Source: CBDCGJ01 sp965216645 (GTDB lineage Bacteria > Pseudomonadota > Alphaproteobacteria > GCA-2731375). Taken from it: a stretch of 64,000 bases of DNA. The DNA lies in NCBI GenBank assembly GCA_965216645.1, contig CBDCGJ010000022.1, positions 79,487 to 143,486 on the forward strand, read 5' to 3'. A program made the translations under genes and the position numbers. Position 1 is the first letter of the stretch. Every line of letters begins with the position of its first letter. Below the pieces are notes generated by a model. The model searched no databases. It saw only the letters and a program-made list of their open reading frames with translations, and was not told the DNA's origin. Below, in pieces: positions 1-7,772 of the stretch.

Positions 1-375
1 GTCCTCAAGGTCGATCGATCGTTCGTGCTCGCACTCGGGGCCGATCCGTCGTCGGTGGCGATCGTGCGAACCATCATCACCCTGGCCGAGATTCTCGAGC
101 TCGAGGTCATCATCGAAGGGATCGAAGATGCGGTCCAGCTCGGGCACCTGGAAGAGCTCGGCGGCCGGTACGTCCAGGGTTACCTCTGGGGTCGCCCCCT
201 GGACATCGCCGAGCTGCGACAGGTGCTGGTGGAGGGCGTCAGCAGATCCGAGACCGCGGGGATGCTCGACGAGGGGACCCCGCAATCCTCGAACGAAGCG
301 CGACGTCCCTATCTCGCGCCCGTAGGCGGCAGGCCGGAGGGCGTGACGGACCTCAATAGGGCGCAGAACTGGTAG
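1..375 (+). CDS. EAL-domain protein, C-terminal part (cyclic-di-GMP phosphodiesterase type)
   Basis: The reading frame is open from base 1, so the start lies upstream; 124 residues remain. They form the end of an EAL domain. KVDRSFV carries the conserved Lys-Val-Asp-Arg step, EGIED the late conserved glutamate, and VQGYLWGRPL the QGY signature before the domain end. EAL domains hydrolyse cyclic di-GMP to pGpG in the cytoplasm. The residues visible here match an active enzyme, but the EAL motif itself and any GGDEF, PAS or receiver domain lie outside the window. After the domain come about 45 residues without a recognisable fold. The next gene follows 71 bases later on the same strand. Confidence 0.85.
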   Translation, partial: VLKVDRSFVLALGADPSSVAIVRTIITLAEILELEVIIEGIEDAVQLGHLEELGGRYVQGYLWGRPLDIAELRQVLVEGVSRSETAGMLDEGTPQSSNEARRPYLAPVGGRPEGVTDLNRAQNW

Positions 376-446
376 CTTTCCGACGCCCGTCCTGCCGGCA
401 GGTCGTGCCTTGCCCGGGGGACTCCCTGCGAAGCAGTCTTGGGCTC

Positions 447-1949
447 ATGTCATCGGCACCATTTCGTCTCCGTTGGCACGGCCCGATCCTGGCGGCGGCC
501 ATCGTCGCTCAGGCAGCAGGGTCGCCAGCGTATCTGGCGGGAGATCAGGAGCCGCCGGCCACATCGGCGCGGGCGGGCTCGTGGAGTCCCGTGTTCCCCC
601 TCCCCACGCACCCCGAGCAGATGGCCGTTCTGCCATCCGGCAAGGTCTTGATGTGGCCCTGGGCCCCGGAGCGTCGCGAGCCCCCGCACGGCCCCGTCGC
701 CCTCTGGGACCCGGTCGACGGGGATGCGAGGATCTACCACGGATCCGGTCTCGAGTCGGCCTCGGGCCTGGCGTTTCAGCCGGACGGCGTACTGTTGAGT
801 GCGGGCGGGGACATGCCGAACGGCGGCATCGACGGGAATGCCCGATCGTTCGTGTTCGACTACCGGGATGAGGGCCTGCGCGAGGTCGCTCCGATGGAAG
901 GGGCGCGGGTCTTTCCCAGCGCCACGACGCTGGCGAACGGGGACATTCTCGTGTCGGCCGGTCTCGACGAGGAGCAGGAAGTCAACGGGGTGCCGGCGCT
1001 GTGGAACGGCCGGGGTTGGACGACCGTTCCCGACGCGTACAACGATGCGTCGCTGGGGCCGACCTTCCAGTTCGTGGCGCCGGATGGCCGCGTGTTTCGG
1101 GCAGGGCCGGAGCCGCTGAGCGACTGGTTCGATCCGGAAGTCGCGGCCTGGATCCCTCCCCGCGGACCGTCGCGCAACGCGACCCGATACCAGGGCACCG
1201 CCGTGATGTTCGACGAGGCGAGGATACTGCTGATCGGCGGATGCGCGACCTACCGGTGCGAGGACGCGGCACCGGTCGCGACCACCGAGGTCATCGACCT
1301 GAGCGAGCGGCCTCCCGCGTGGAAGGCCTCCGGGTCGATGTTCGTGCCTCGTCATTCACACCACGCGACCCTGCTGCCCGACGGTGCCGTGCTGGTCACC
1401 GGTGGAACGAGCCAGGCCGAGGTGTTCAATCTCGCCGACGAGGGGGTGTTGGAGGCCGAGATGTGGGACCCGGCGACGGGGAAGTTCTCGCCGGTTGCTC
1501 CGATGACCGCGCCCCGGCACTTCCAGTCTGCGGCCGTGCTGCTGCACGATGGACGGGTCCTCGTCGCCGGCGGTGCCTTCGGCTCGAGCCCCGACGACGC
1601 GGTGTTCGCCTCCACCGGACAGATCTACTCGCCCCCCTACCTGCATCGCGGGCCTCGGCCGAGGATCGATGCCGCTCCGGACCGGGTTCGGTACGGGGAT
1701 CGGTTCGTCCTCCGAACTTCGGACGCCCCGTCGATCCAGAGTGTGACGGCGATCGCGCTCTCGGCCTCTTCACAGGGGTGGAACGGGACGCAGCGAATGG
1801 TCCGGCTGCCCTTCAGCGCGGATGGCGACGAGCTCAGCGTCGAAGCGCCTCCTGCACCCGCCCTCGCCCCCCCGGGGTTCTATCTGGTGTTCATCCTGAC
1901 AGAGGATGGCGTCCCGTCCGTCGGACGCCCGGTGCGATTCGGCCCGTGA
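447..1949 (+). CDS. Secreted kelch-propeller protein, galactose oxidase fold with DUF1929 C-terminus
   Basis: A 500-residue protein with an N-terminal signal sequence (hydrophobic stretch about residues 11-30), kelch-like blades with repeated LPDGxVLVTGG-type strands, and a C-terminal beta-sandwich of the DUF1929 type starting near YSPPYLHRG. This is the architecture of galactose and glyoxal oxidases. Compared from memory with fungal galactose oxidase, the ligand pair Tyr495-His496 aligns with Phe-Gln (RHFQSAAVLL) and His581 aligns with Gln (SSQGWNGTQR). The copper-radical site therefore seems absent, and a binding or structural role is more likely than oxidation. The ATG at 447 is preferred over 405 because the signal peptide begins there. 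Monocistronic by spacing. Confidence 0.8.
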   Translation: MSSAPFRLRWHGPILAAAIVAQAAGSPAYLAGDQEPPATSARAGSWSPVFPLPTHPEQMAVLPSGKVLMWPWAPERREPPHGPVALWDPVDGDARIYHGSGLESASGLAFQPDGVLLSAGGDMPNGGIDGNARSFVFDYRDEGLREVAPMEGARVFPSATTLANGDILVSAGLDEEQEVNGVPALWNGRGWTTVPDAYNDASLGPTFQFVAPDGRVFRAGPEPLSDWFDPEVAAWIPPRGPSRNATRYQGTAVMFDEARILLIGGCATYRCEDAAPVATTEVIDLSERPPAWKASGSMFVPRHSHHATLLPDGAVLVTGGTSQAEVFNLADEGVLEAEMWDPATGKFSPVAPMTAPRHFQSAAVLLHDGRVLVAGGAFGSSPDDAVFASTGQIYSPPYLHRGPRPRIDAAPDRVRYGDRFVLRTSDAPSIQSVTAIALSASSQGWNGTQRMVRLPFSADGDELSVEAPPAPALAPPGFYLVFILTEDGVPSVGRPVRFGP

Positions 1950-1983
1950 CTCAGGGCTCGGGCATCGAGGGGCCCGACGAGAC

Positions 1984-2688
1984 TCACCGCAACCCCTCCA
2001 GGTAGGATTCGAGTCGCTGGAGCAGCGCCACGGCGACCGAGATCAGGGCCTCGGTCGCCGACATCTGATAATGGGTGAAGTTGAGCTCGCCTCTGGCAGC
2101 GCGGTGCAATTCCCCGGATCGGATCGAGGCGCGCAGATCGTCGGGAGAGACGCTCATGCTCTCCGCGCGGTGGTCGGCGGCCGGAACGAGCAGGGAGTAG
2201 GCGACGGCCGGCAGGTCGCTTCGTCGCGCTTCGACCCGATCCTCGGTGTCCTCGTGCCACCAGTAATAGTCGTTGATGGCCCGCCGAACGTCCGGGTCCC
2301 GAACGAGATCCAGGGCGCCGATGCTCAGGATCTCGTCGAGCGTCACGGTTCTCGCGGTGGGATACTCCCACCCCCAGCCTTGAGATCGCTGGAGGTCCTC
2401 GGCGACCATCGACAGCTTCTCGGGGCGAGCGAGCTCACCCTCCGTGAGACTCATCAGGCGCCTGAGGCGCGCGTCCTTCTCCCGCCCGCGGACCAGGGCG
2501 CCGGACAGTTCCGCCGTATCCGCCTGAACATCCTGGATGAGGCGCTGGACGTAGGTGACCTCCGCCCGTTCGTCTCGTTGCGACTGCGCCCACTCGTCGA
2601 CGGCGAGTGCCACGAGCACACCGGCCACGATGACGGCGAACTCGGCGACGACCCTGCGGCCCGAGACCCTCGACTTCACGGATTCCAT
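1984..2688 (-). CDS. Single-TM coiled-coil protein, DUF6090-like
   Basis: 234 residues. One membrane helix (about residues 12-30, AVIVAGVLVALAVDEWAQ) is followed by a charged helical region. The layout and the hydrophobic-then-D-E/A-W ending resemble DUF6090-type proteins, which have no established function. A related protein lies at 4755-5468 with the matching segment ILIAFGLDAWW, so this window holds two family members flanking an L,D-transpeptidase. The start is placed at the ATG at 2688, which has GAGGGTGA upstream. A frame extension to 2919 exists but has low-complexity basic sequence and no site. It converges on the kelch gene, whose stop is 34 bases away. Confidence 0.65.
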   Translation of the reverse strand: MESVKSRVSGRRVVAEFAVIVAGVLVALAVDEWAQSQRDERAEVTYVQRLIQDVQADTAELSGALVRGREKDARLRRLMSLTEGELARPEKLSMVAEDLQRSQGWGWEYPTARTVTLDEILSIGALDLVRDPDVRRAINDYYWWHEDTEDRVEARRSDLPAVAYSLLVPAADHRAESMSVSPDDLRASIRSGELHRAARGELNFTHYQMSATEALISVAVALLQRLESYLEGLR

Positions 2689-3003
2689 TCTCACCCTCGG
2701 CGTGGTAAGTCGTGAACGGCGTTTAAACAAAGGTACGACGGTCCGCGCGGTACGCGTCGTGGATTCCCCGGTTGAGGAGTTCGCCTTCGACGCGACGAAA
2801 CCGCCTGAGCAAGCCGTGTCGTCTCGAATGGAGCAGCCACACAGGGTTCGAGGACCGGGCATTCCCCGCGGCATCGGCCCGGCACTTGCCGCGATGGACG
2901 CCTCATGCGACCCCTCCATCGTCTATCTCGTGGCCTGGCCTGCCCTTCGCTCACAACGCGGTTCGGACGGCGCCGGGCCCAATCTGCAGATCCGCCGGGT
3001 CGG

Positions 3004-4740
3004 GTGGGCATTCCATGCCGTACGGGACCTGTCGGGGCCCCGGGACGGTGTCGGATCGACCGCGCGCTCGGGGCGAGTCTGTTCCTCGTACTCGCGGGTT
3101 GCGGCGGTACCGAGATTCCCGAGTCGACTCTGCGAGCGACAATCGAGAAGCGGTCGTTCGGCATCGACCGTGACCGTGCCTGGGTCCTCGCGACGATCGA
3201 GGGCGGGTACTCGGATCGTCGCACCCACCTCTGGTTCGAAGGCGACGAGCTATCGGTTCGCGGACAGGAGCTGCTGGCTGCGCTCGAAGGGTCGGCGGCG
3301 GAAGGTCTCGACCCGGAGGCCTACGGGGTGACGCTCATACGCGGGGCGCTCGATACCCTGCCGGCGATCCCGGCGTCGGACTCCGTCGGCCGGACGCGGG
3401 CGCTGGCGGACCTGGAGATCCGGTTGTCCCTCGGCCTGCTGTCCCTCTCTCGGGATCTCCTGCTCGGTCGCCTGGACCCGCACGAGGCGCGACAGGACTG
3501 GCGTATCCCGCCCGATTCGCTGCCACGCGAACTGCTGAAGCGTGTGCGCGAAGGCGAGGAGCTCCACGCGCTGCTCGACTCGCTCCGGCCGAAGGTGCCG
3601 TATTACGGCCGGCTCGTGGAGGCGCTCGCCAAGCTCCGGGAAGTGGAGTCACGCGGGGGCTGGGGCGGTGTCAGCCTCGAGCCGGGGGTGCGGGTCGGAC
3701 GGCGGGCGGAGGGGGTAACGACGCTCCGTGCACGGCTGACGGCGAGTGAAGACGCACTGGAGCGCCGCCTCGCCTCGGTCGGTGGCGACTCGAACGTCTA
3801 CGACGCGGATCTCGCCGGGGCCGTCACTCATTACCAGTCGCGGCACGGGATCGAGCCGGACGGCGCGCCGGGCGCGGCGACGCTGCGTGAGCTGCGGACC
3901 CCCGTCGAGGCGCGCATCGACGCGATCCGTCTCAACCTCGACCGGCTGAGATGGCTACCACGGGACCTGGGCGACACGGCGATCCTGGTGAACGTCGCCG
4001 GGTTCGAGTTCGTGCTGCTCGAGGGCCACGAGCCGCGAATGAACATGAGCGTCATCGTCGGCCGCGCCCGATGGGCGACGAGACTCTTCTCGGCGCGGAT
4101 GGACCACCTGGTGCTCAACCCGTACTGGAACGTCCCGCAGTCGATCCTCGCGAACGAGATCCTCCCCACGGCCAGTCGAGATCCGGCGTATCTGAGCCGA
4201 AACGGTTTCGAGGTGTCCGGCGGAGGTGGGCCTTCTGCAGGCGACGGGTCCGCTCCGGCAAGCCAGTGGTCGGGCGTACGCGTCCGGCAGAGGCCGGGAC
4301 CCCGCAACGCGCTCGGTCGCGTGAAGTTCATGTTCCCGAACCCGTACGACATCTACCTGCATGACACGCCGGACGACCACCTGTTCAGCCGGGCGTACCG
4401 GGCGTTCAGCCACGGGTGCATTCGTCTCGAGCGTCCGCTCGAGCTGGCGCGGCACATCGTCGAGCATCACACCGATCGGGCCGCGACGGAGGTGGACGGG
4501 ATCGTCGAGAGCGGCCGAACGGTGTCGATCGAGCTGTCCCGACCCATCGACGTCTACGTGGCCTACCTCACGGCCTGGGTCGACGATGGCGGAACGATCC
4601 ACTTCCATCGTGACATCTACGGCCGCGATGGCGAGCTGCGCGAGGTTGCGACGTCCGGGGCGAGTCTCGCGAAGGTGGAACGGTCCATCTACGATGGTCC
4701 GGCTCGAACCCCCGAAGCCACCGCCATGCACGGTCAATGA
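3004..4740 (+). CDS. L,D-transpeptidase lipoprotein, YcbB/LdtD-like with peptidoglycan-binding domain
   Basis: Cross-links peptidoglycan 3-3 in the periplasm. With the GTG start at 3004 the product has 578 residues and a lipoprotein signal ending in LVLAGC (lipid-accepting Cys33). A scaffold region precedes a PG_binding_1 repeat (VTHYQSRHGIEPDGAPG) and the YkuD catalytic domain. The catalytic motif FSHGCIRL contains Cys472 (codon at 4417), with the preceding LHDTP strand typical of LdtD. The family is usually about 550-620 residues. The start is uncertain: ATG at 2905 would place the lipobox at Cys66, too deep for a signal peptide, and neither site has a strong ribosome binding site. The next gene overlaps the stop or follows by 14 bases, depending on its start. 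Confidence 0.85.
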   Translation: MGIPCRTGPVGAPGRCRIDRALGASLFLVLAGCGGTEIPESTLRATIEKRSFGIDRDRAWVLATIEGGYSDRRTHLWFEGDELSVRGQELLAALEGSAAEGLDPEAYGVTLIRGALDTLPAIPASDSVGRTRALADLEIRLSLGLLSLSRDLLLGRLDPHEARQDWRIPPDSLPRELLKRVREGEELHALLDSLRPKVPYYGRLVEALAKLREVESRGGWGGVSLEPGVRVGRRAEGVTTLRARLTASEDALERRLASVGGDSNVYDADLAGAVTHYQSRHGIEPDGAPGAATLRELRTPVEARIDAIRLNLDRLRWLPRDLGDTAILVNVAGFEFVLLEGHEPRMNMSVIVGRARWATRLFSARMDHLVLNPYWNVPQSILANEILPTASRDPAYLSRNGFEVSGGGGPSAGDGSAPASQWSGVRVRQRPGPRNALGRVKFMFPNPYDIYLHDTPDDHLFSRAYRAFSHGCIRLERPLELARHIVEHHTDRAATEVDGIVESGRTVSIELSRPIDVYVAYLTAWVDDGGTIHFHRDIYGRDGELREVATSGASLAKVERSIYDGPARTPEATAMHGQ

Positions 4741-4754
4741 CGCCAGGGAGTATC

Positions 4755-5468
4755 ATGGAAGATCCCGCCGAATCCGGCGCGTCGACGCGGACCCGCGCCG
4801 CCGAGCTCGTCCGGGAGGCAGCGGCCGTCCTGGCCGCGATCCTGATCGCGTTCGGACTCGACGCCTGGTGGGATGGTCGGGTGGAGCGCGCGTCCATGCT
4901 GGACGCCCTGGACGCCGTGGCCGTGGAGATCGAGCGCAACGTGACCGCGCTCGATTCGGCGGTGGCGCTCAATCGACGGCAGATCGAGATCGCGCAGGAC
5001 CTCGCCCGAAAGACCGAATCGGATATCGCGGCTATGTCGGATGAGGACGTGATTCTGTACGGCGGCTTTCCGGAACATGAGATCCTCACCCTGGAGAGGG
5101 GTGCCCTCACCGCGTTCATTCAGGGAGGCTTTCTCCAGGCGATTTCCGACGGCGAGCTTCGTGCCCTCGTCGCCGGCATCGCCAGCGTCCAGGAAGAGCT
5201 GGACGAAGAACGCGAGGGGTTCCAGGTGTTGGAGGGGCGCATGACCGAGACGGTCCTGATGAACATCCCGCTCGCGGACCTGCTCCAGGGCGGAGACATC
5301 GACAGATCCCGCTCTTTCCTGCTTGCGATAGCCGCCGACGAGGATGCCCGCCGGCTCATCTTCGCGAGGTCGTTCCTGCTCTCGCTCTACACCGACGAGA
5401 TGCGTCGTCTTCGGACCCGGATCGCCGAGTCTCTCGAAGCGGTGCGGACCGCCCTGGAACGCGGGTAG
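4755..5468 (+). CDS. Single-TM coiled-coil protein, DUF6090-like (second copy)
   Basis: 237 residues with an N-terminal membrane helix (about residues 18-36, AVLAAILIAFGLDAWWDG) and then long charged helices that probably form a coiled coil. It resembles the protein at 1984-2688 in TM position, W-ending helix and total length, so I treat the two as paralogues. The ATG at 4755 has AGGGAG just upstream. An in-frame ATG at 4737 overlaps the stop of the transpeptidase gene (ATGA), so translation is coupled either way. Operon position suggests a role at the envelope next to peptidoglycan cross-linking, but that is inference only. Confidence 0.65.
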   Translation: MEDPAESGASTRTRAAELVREAAAVLAAILIAFGLDAWWDGRVERASMLDALDAVAVEIERNVTALDSAVALNRRQIEIAQDLARKTESDIAAMSDEDVILYGGFPEHEILTLERGALTAFIQGGFLQAISDGELRALVAGIASVQEELDEEREGFQVLEGRMTETVLMNIPLADLLQGGDIDRSRSFLLAIAADEDARRLIFARSFLLSLYTDEMRRLRTRIAESLEAVRTALERG

Positions 5469-5497
5469 TCGCTCGGCGAGCGGCTCGCGGCTCGACC

Positions 5498-7414
5498 TCA
5501 GCCCACCCCGCCCACCTCCGGTTCCGCCAGATTGCTCGTGGGGACCGGCGGGTACGCAATCCGCTCTCCGTCACGCTCGACGACGAACGCCTCCATCGCG
5601 TGATACGCCGGCAGCCCGAGCCGATCCAGCTCCACCGCGGTCGCCCGGTTGCGGTCCTGGACCCGCTCCCAGAACTCTCGGGGATCCGGGCCGGGGAACA
5701 GCGCCTCGTCCTTCTGCGACTGGTGCCGATAGATCGCGAGGATCTTCCGCCGCAGGTCCGACTGTGACATGGGCACCAGCACGCTGGCTTCCGTGATCGG
5801 CCATTCCTGCCACGCCCCGCGGTACAGCCACAGCTCGGGGGCGGGGCCTTCGTAGGCGTCGAGGGCACGCCGCACGGCCTCCAGGCACAACCGATGGGTG
5901 CCGTGGGGGTCCGACAGATCACCGGCGGCGAAGACGAGATCGGGCCTGACCTCTTCGAGCACGTCCCGGATGATCGACACATCGTCATCCGTGATCGGGA
6001 GCTTCTTCACGGCGCCGGTGCGGTAGAAGGGAAGGTTGAGGAACCGCGCGTTCTCCGCCCCCATGCCGCACGTCTCGAGCGCCGAGATGGCTTCGGTCTC
6101 GCGGATCAGTCGCTTGAGCGTCTGGACATCGGGCTCATCCACATCGCCCGGGCGCTTGCCCTCCAGGGCGGCCGCGATTCGCTCCTCGAACGCCCGGGCC
6201 CGATCGGCGAGGCGCGGGAAGCCCTCGCCGATCCGGGTCAGGAAGGTCAGGTACCGGCGGACTTCGTGATCGAACACGGCGATGTTGCCCGACGTCTGAT
6301 AGGCGACCGTGATTCGGTTGCCGTTCTCGTGCAGCTTCGTGAGGGTGGCCCCCATCGAGATGACGTCGTCGTCCGGGTGGGGTGAGAAGACGACGACATC
6401 GCGATCGGTGGGGAGTCTGGACCGTCCGCGGATCTTGGCGATCAGCGTGTTGAAGACCAATCCGTTGAGCGGCTCGGCGGCGGCGTGCCGCGCGAGCAGC
6501 CCGCTGAGATGGTTGTCTCGATAGTCGCCGTTACCCAGCCGCAGGACCGCCTTGTCCACGCGTCTCGCGAGCCAGGTCACGGCCTCCACCTCCCGCTGGA
6601 CGTCCCACTCGACGGCACCGACCAGCCACGGAGTCGAGACGCGAGTCAGATCGGCGGCCGCCGCCCCGTCGAGGTACACGGCGGCGTTCGGATGCCCCTG
6701 GAGGTAGGTCGCGGCCACATCCGAGTCGACCGGACCCTCGACCGCACGTCGAATGATGGCGGCCTTGTGCTCCCCCGTCGCGATGAGCGCGATCTCTCTC
6801 GCCTCGAGGATCGTGGCGACGCCCATCGTCACGGCCTCGAGCGGCACGTTCGATTCGCCGAAGAAATCCGACGCCGCGTCGGCACGGGTGATCGTGTCGA
6901 GGAAAATGAGCCGCGTCCGGGACTCCCGCCCCGATCCGGGCTCGTTGAAGCCGACGTGGCCGCTTCGCCCGATGCCGAGCAACTGCAGGTCGATTCCGCC
7001 GGCTTCCGCGATCGACATCTCATATTCGGCGCAGTGCTCCCAGATGGCGTCCGAGGAGAGATCGCCGCGCGGCAGGTGGATGTTCTCCTCGGGGATGTCG
7101 ACGTGATCGAAGAGATGCTCCCGCATGTACCGGTGATAGCTGTGAATGCTGTCGGGCCGCATGGGGACGTATTCGTCGAGATTGAACGTCACGACGTTCT
7201 CGAACGAGATGCCGTCCTCGCGGTGGGCACGGATCAGCTCGCGGTAGATGCCGACGGGAGTCGATCCCGTCGCCAGCCCGAGTACCGCGGTTCGACCTTC
7301 GGCGGCGCGGCGCTGGACCAGATCGACGATCCGCGAGGCGATGACGGTGGCGATCTCCTCGGCGTCGTCGAAGATGCGGACGGGGATGCGTTCCCGGGCG
7401 GTTCTCAGAGACAC
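5498..7414 (-). CDS. nagB: Glucosamine-6-phosphate deaminase fused to LmbE/PIG-L-type deacetylase domain
   Basis: A 638-residue two-domain protein. Residues about 10-265 are NagB, converting glucosamine 6-phosphate to fructose 6-phosphate and ammonia: FNLDEYV holds the proton-transfer Asp and GHVGFNEPGS the catalytic His/Glu segment. Residues about 330-600 are an LmbE/PIG-L zinc deacetylase-like domain with the metal motif SPHPDDD and a later SDPHGTH. Such fusions are known in Bacteroidota and relatives. The pairing suggests deacetylation of an N-acetylglucosamine derivative followed by deamination in one polypeptide, though the deacetylase substrate is unproven. Translation starts at GTG (7414). 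It is divergent from the kinase gene. Confidence 0.9.
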   Translation of the reverse strand: MSLRTARERIPVRIFDDAEEIATVIASRIVDLVQRRAAEGRTAVLGLATGSTPVGIYRELIRAHREDGISFENVVTFNLDEYVPMRPDSIHSYHRYMREHLFDHVDIPEENIHLPRGDLSSDAIWEHCAEYEMSIAEAGGIDLQLLGIGRSGHVGFNEPGSGRESRTRLIFLDTITRADAASDFFGESNVPLEAVTMGVATILEAREIALIATGEHKAAIIRRAVEGPVDSDVAATYLQGHPNAAVYLDGAAAADLTRVSTPWLVGAVEWDVQREVEAVTWLARRVDKAVLRLGNGDYRDNHLSGLLARHAAAEPLNGLVFNTLIAKIRGRSRLPTDRDVVVFSPHPDDDVISMGATLTKLHENGNRITVAYQTSGNIAVFDHEVRRYLTFLTRIGEGFPRLADRARAFEERIAAALEGKRPGDVDEPDVQTLKRLIRETEAISALETCGMGAENARFLNLPFYRTGAVKKLPITDDDVSIIRDVLEEVRPDLVFAAGDLSDPHGTHRLCLEAVRRALDAYEGPAPELWLYRGAWQEWPITEASVLVPMSQSDLRRKILAIYRHQSQKDEALFPGPDPREFWERVQDRNRATAVELDRLGLPAYHAMEAFVVERDGERIAYPPVPTSNLAEPEVGGVG

Positions 7415-7772
7415 GGGCTACACTCGACCCGCCCTCGACGCGTGCTCATCATTCCTCCAGGCCTCGATCTTCACGCCGGCAAATGCCTATCGCATCTACT
7501 GCCAGCCGGTCCGGGGAGCGTACCGCGGGCAAGCCCGGGTGTCTATCGCGGAGGGTCAGGCCGACCTCGAGCGAGGTTCGAGAGCCGGGTCCGACCGGCA
7601 CCGTCTGCGCGGACCATGTGCGCCCTGTGGCTGCTCGACACATTATTGCCGAGGGCCGTGCGGCCATCCGAACGGGATGGCGGACGCCCTGGAAGCGAGG
7701 AGCGGTAATGGTCGAGGGTCGAGTCCGCCGCTGTGGGGTACGTGGACCCGGCAAGCGCCCCGGAGGAGTGGC
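7415..7772. other. Intergenic region between nagB fusion and kinase
   Basis: 358 bases between two divergent genes. Frames run through from both sides, but their translations are arginine-rich and unlike proteins. I see no convincing promoter boxes, hairpin or RNA gene. The only clear signal is the ribosome binding site GGAGGAG at 7762-7768 that sets the kinase start. Confidence 0.5.

Noticed and set aside
391..402. 12-base palindrome CCTGCCGGCAGG after the EAL gene
   Set aside because: Too tight to form a good RNA hairpin and no T run follows; expected by chance in GC-rich DNA.
5498..7414. Possible frameshift or gene fusion artefact joining nagB and LmbE genes
   Set aside because: The frame is continuous, the linker is natural, and the fusion is known in other phyla.
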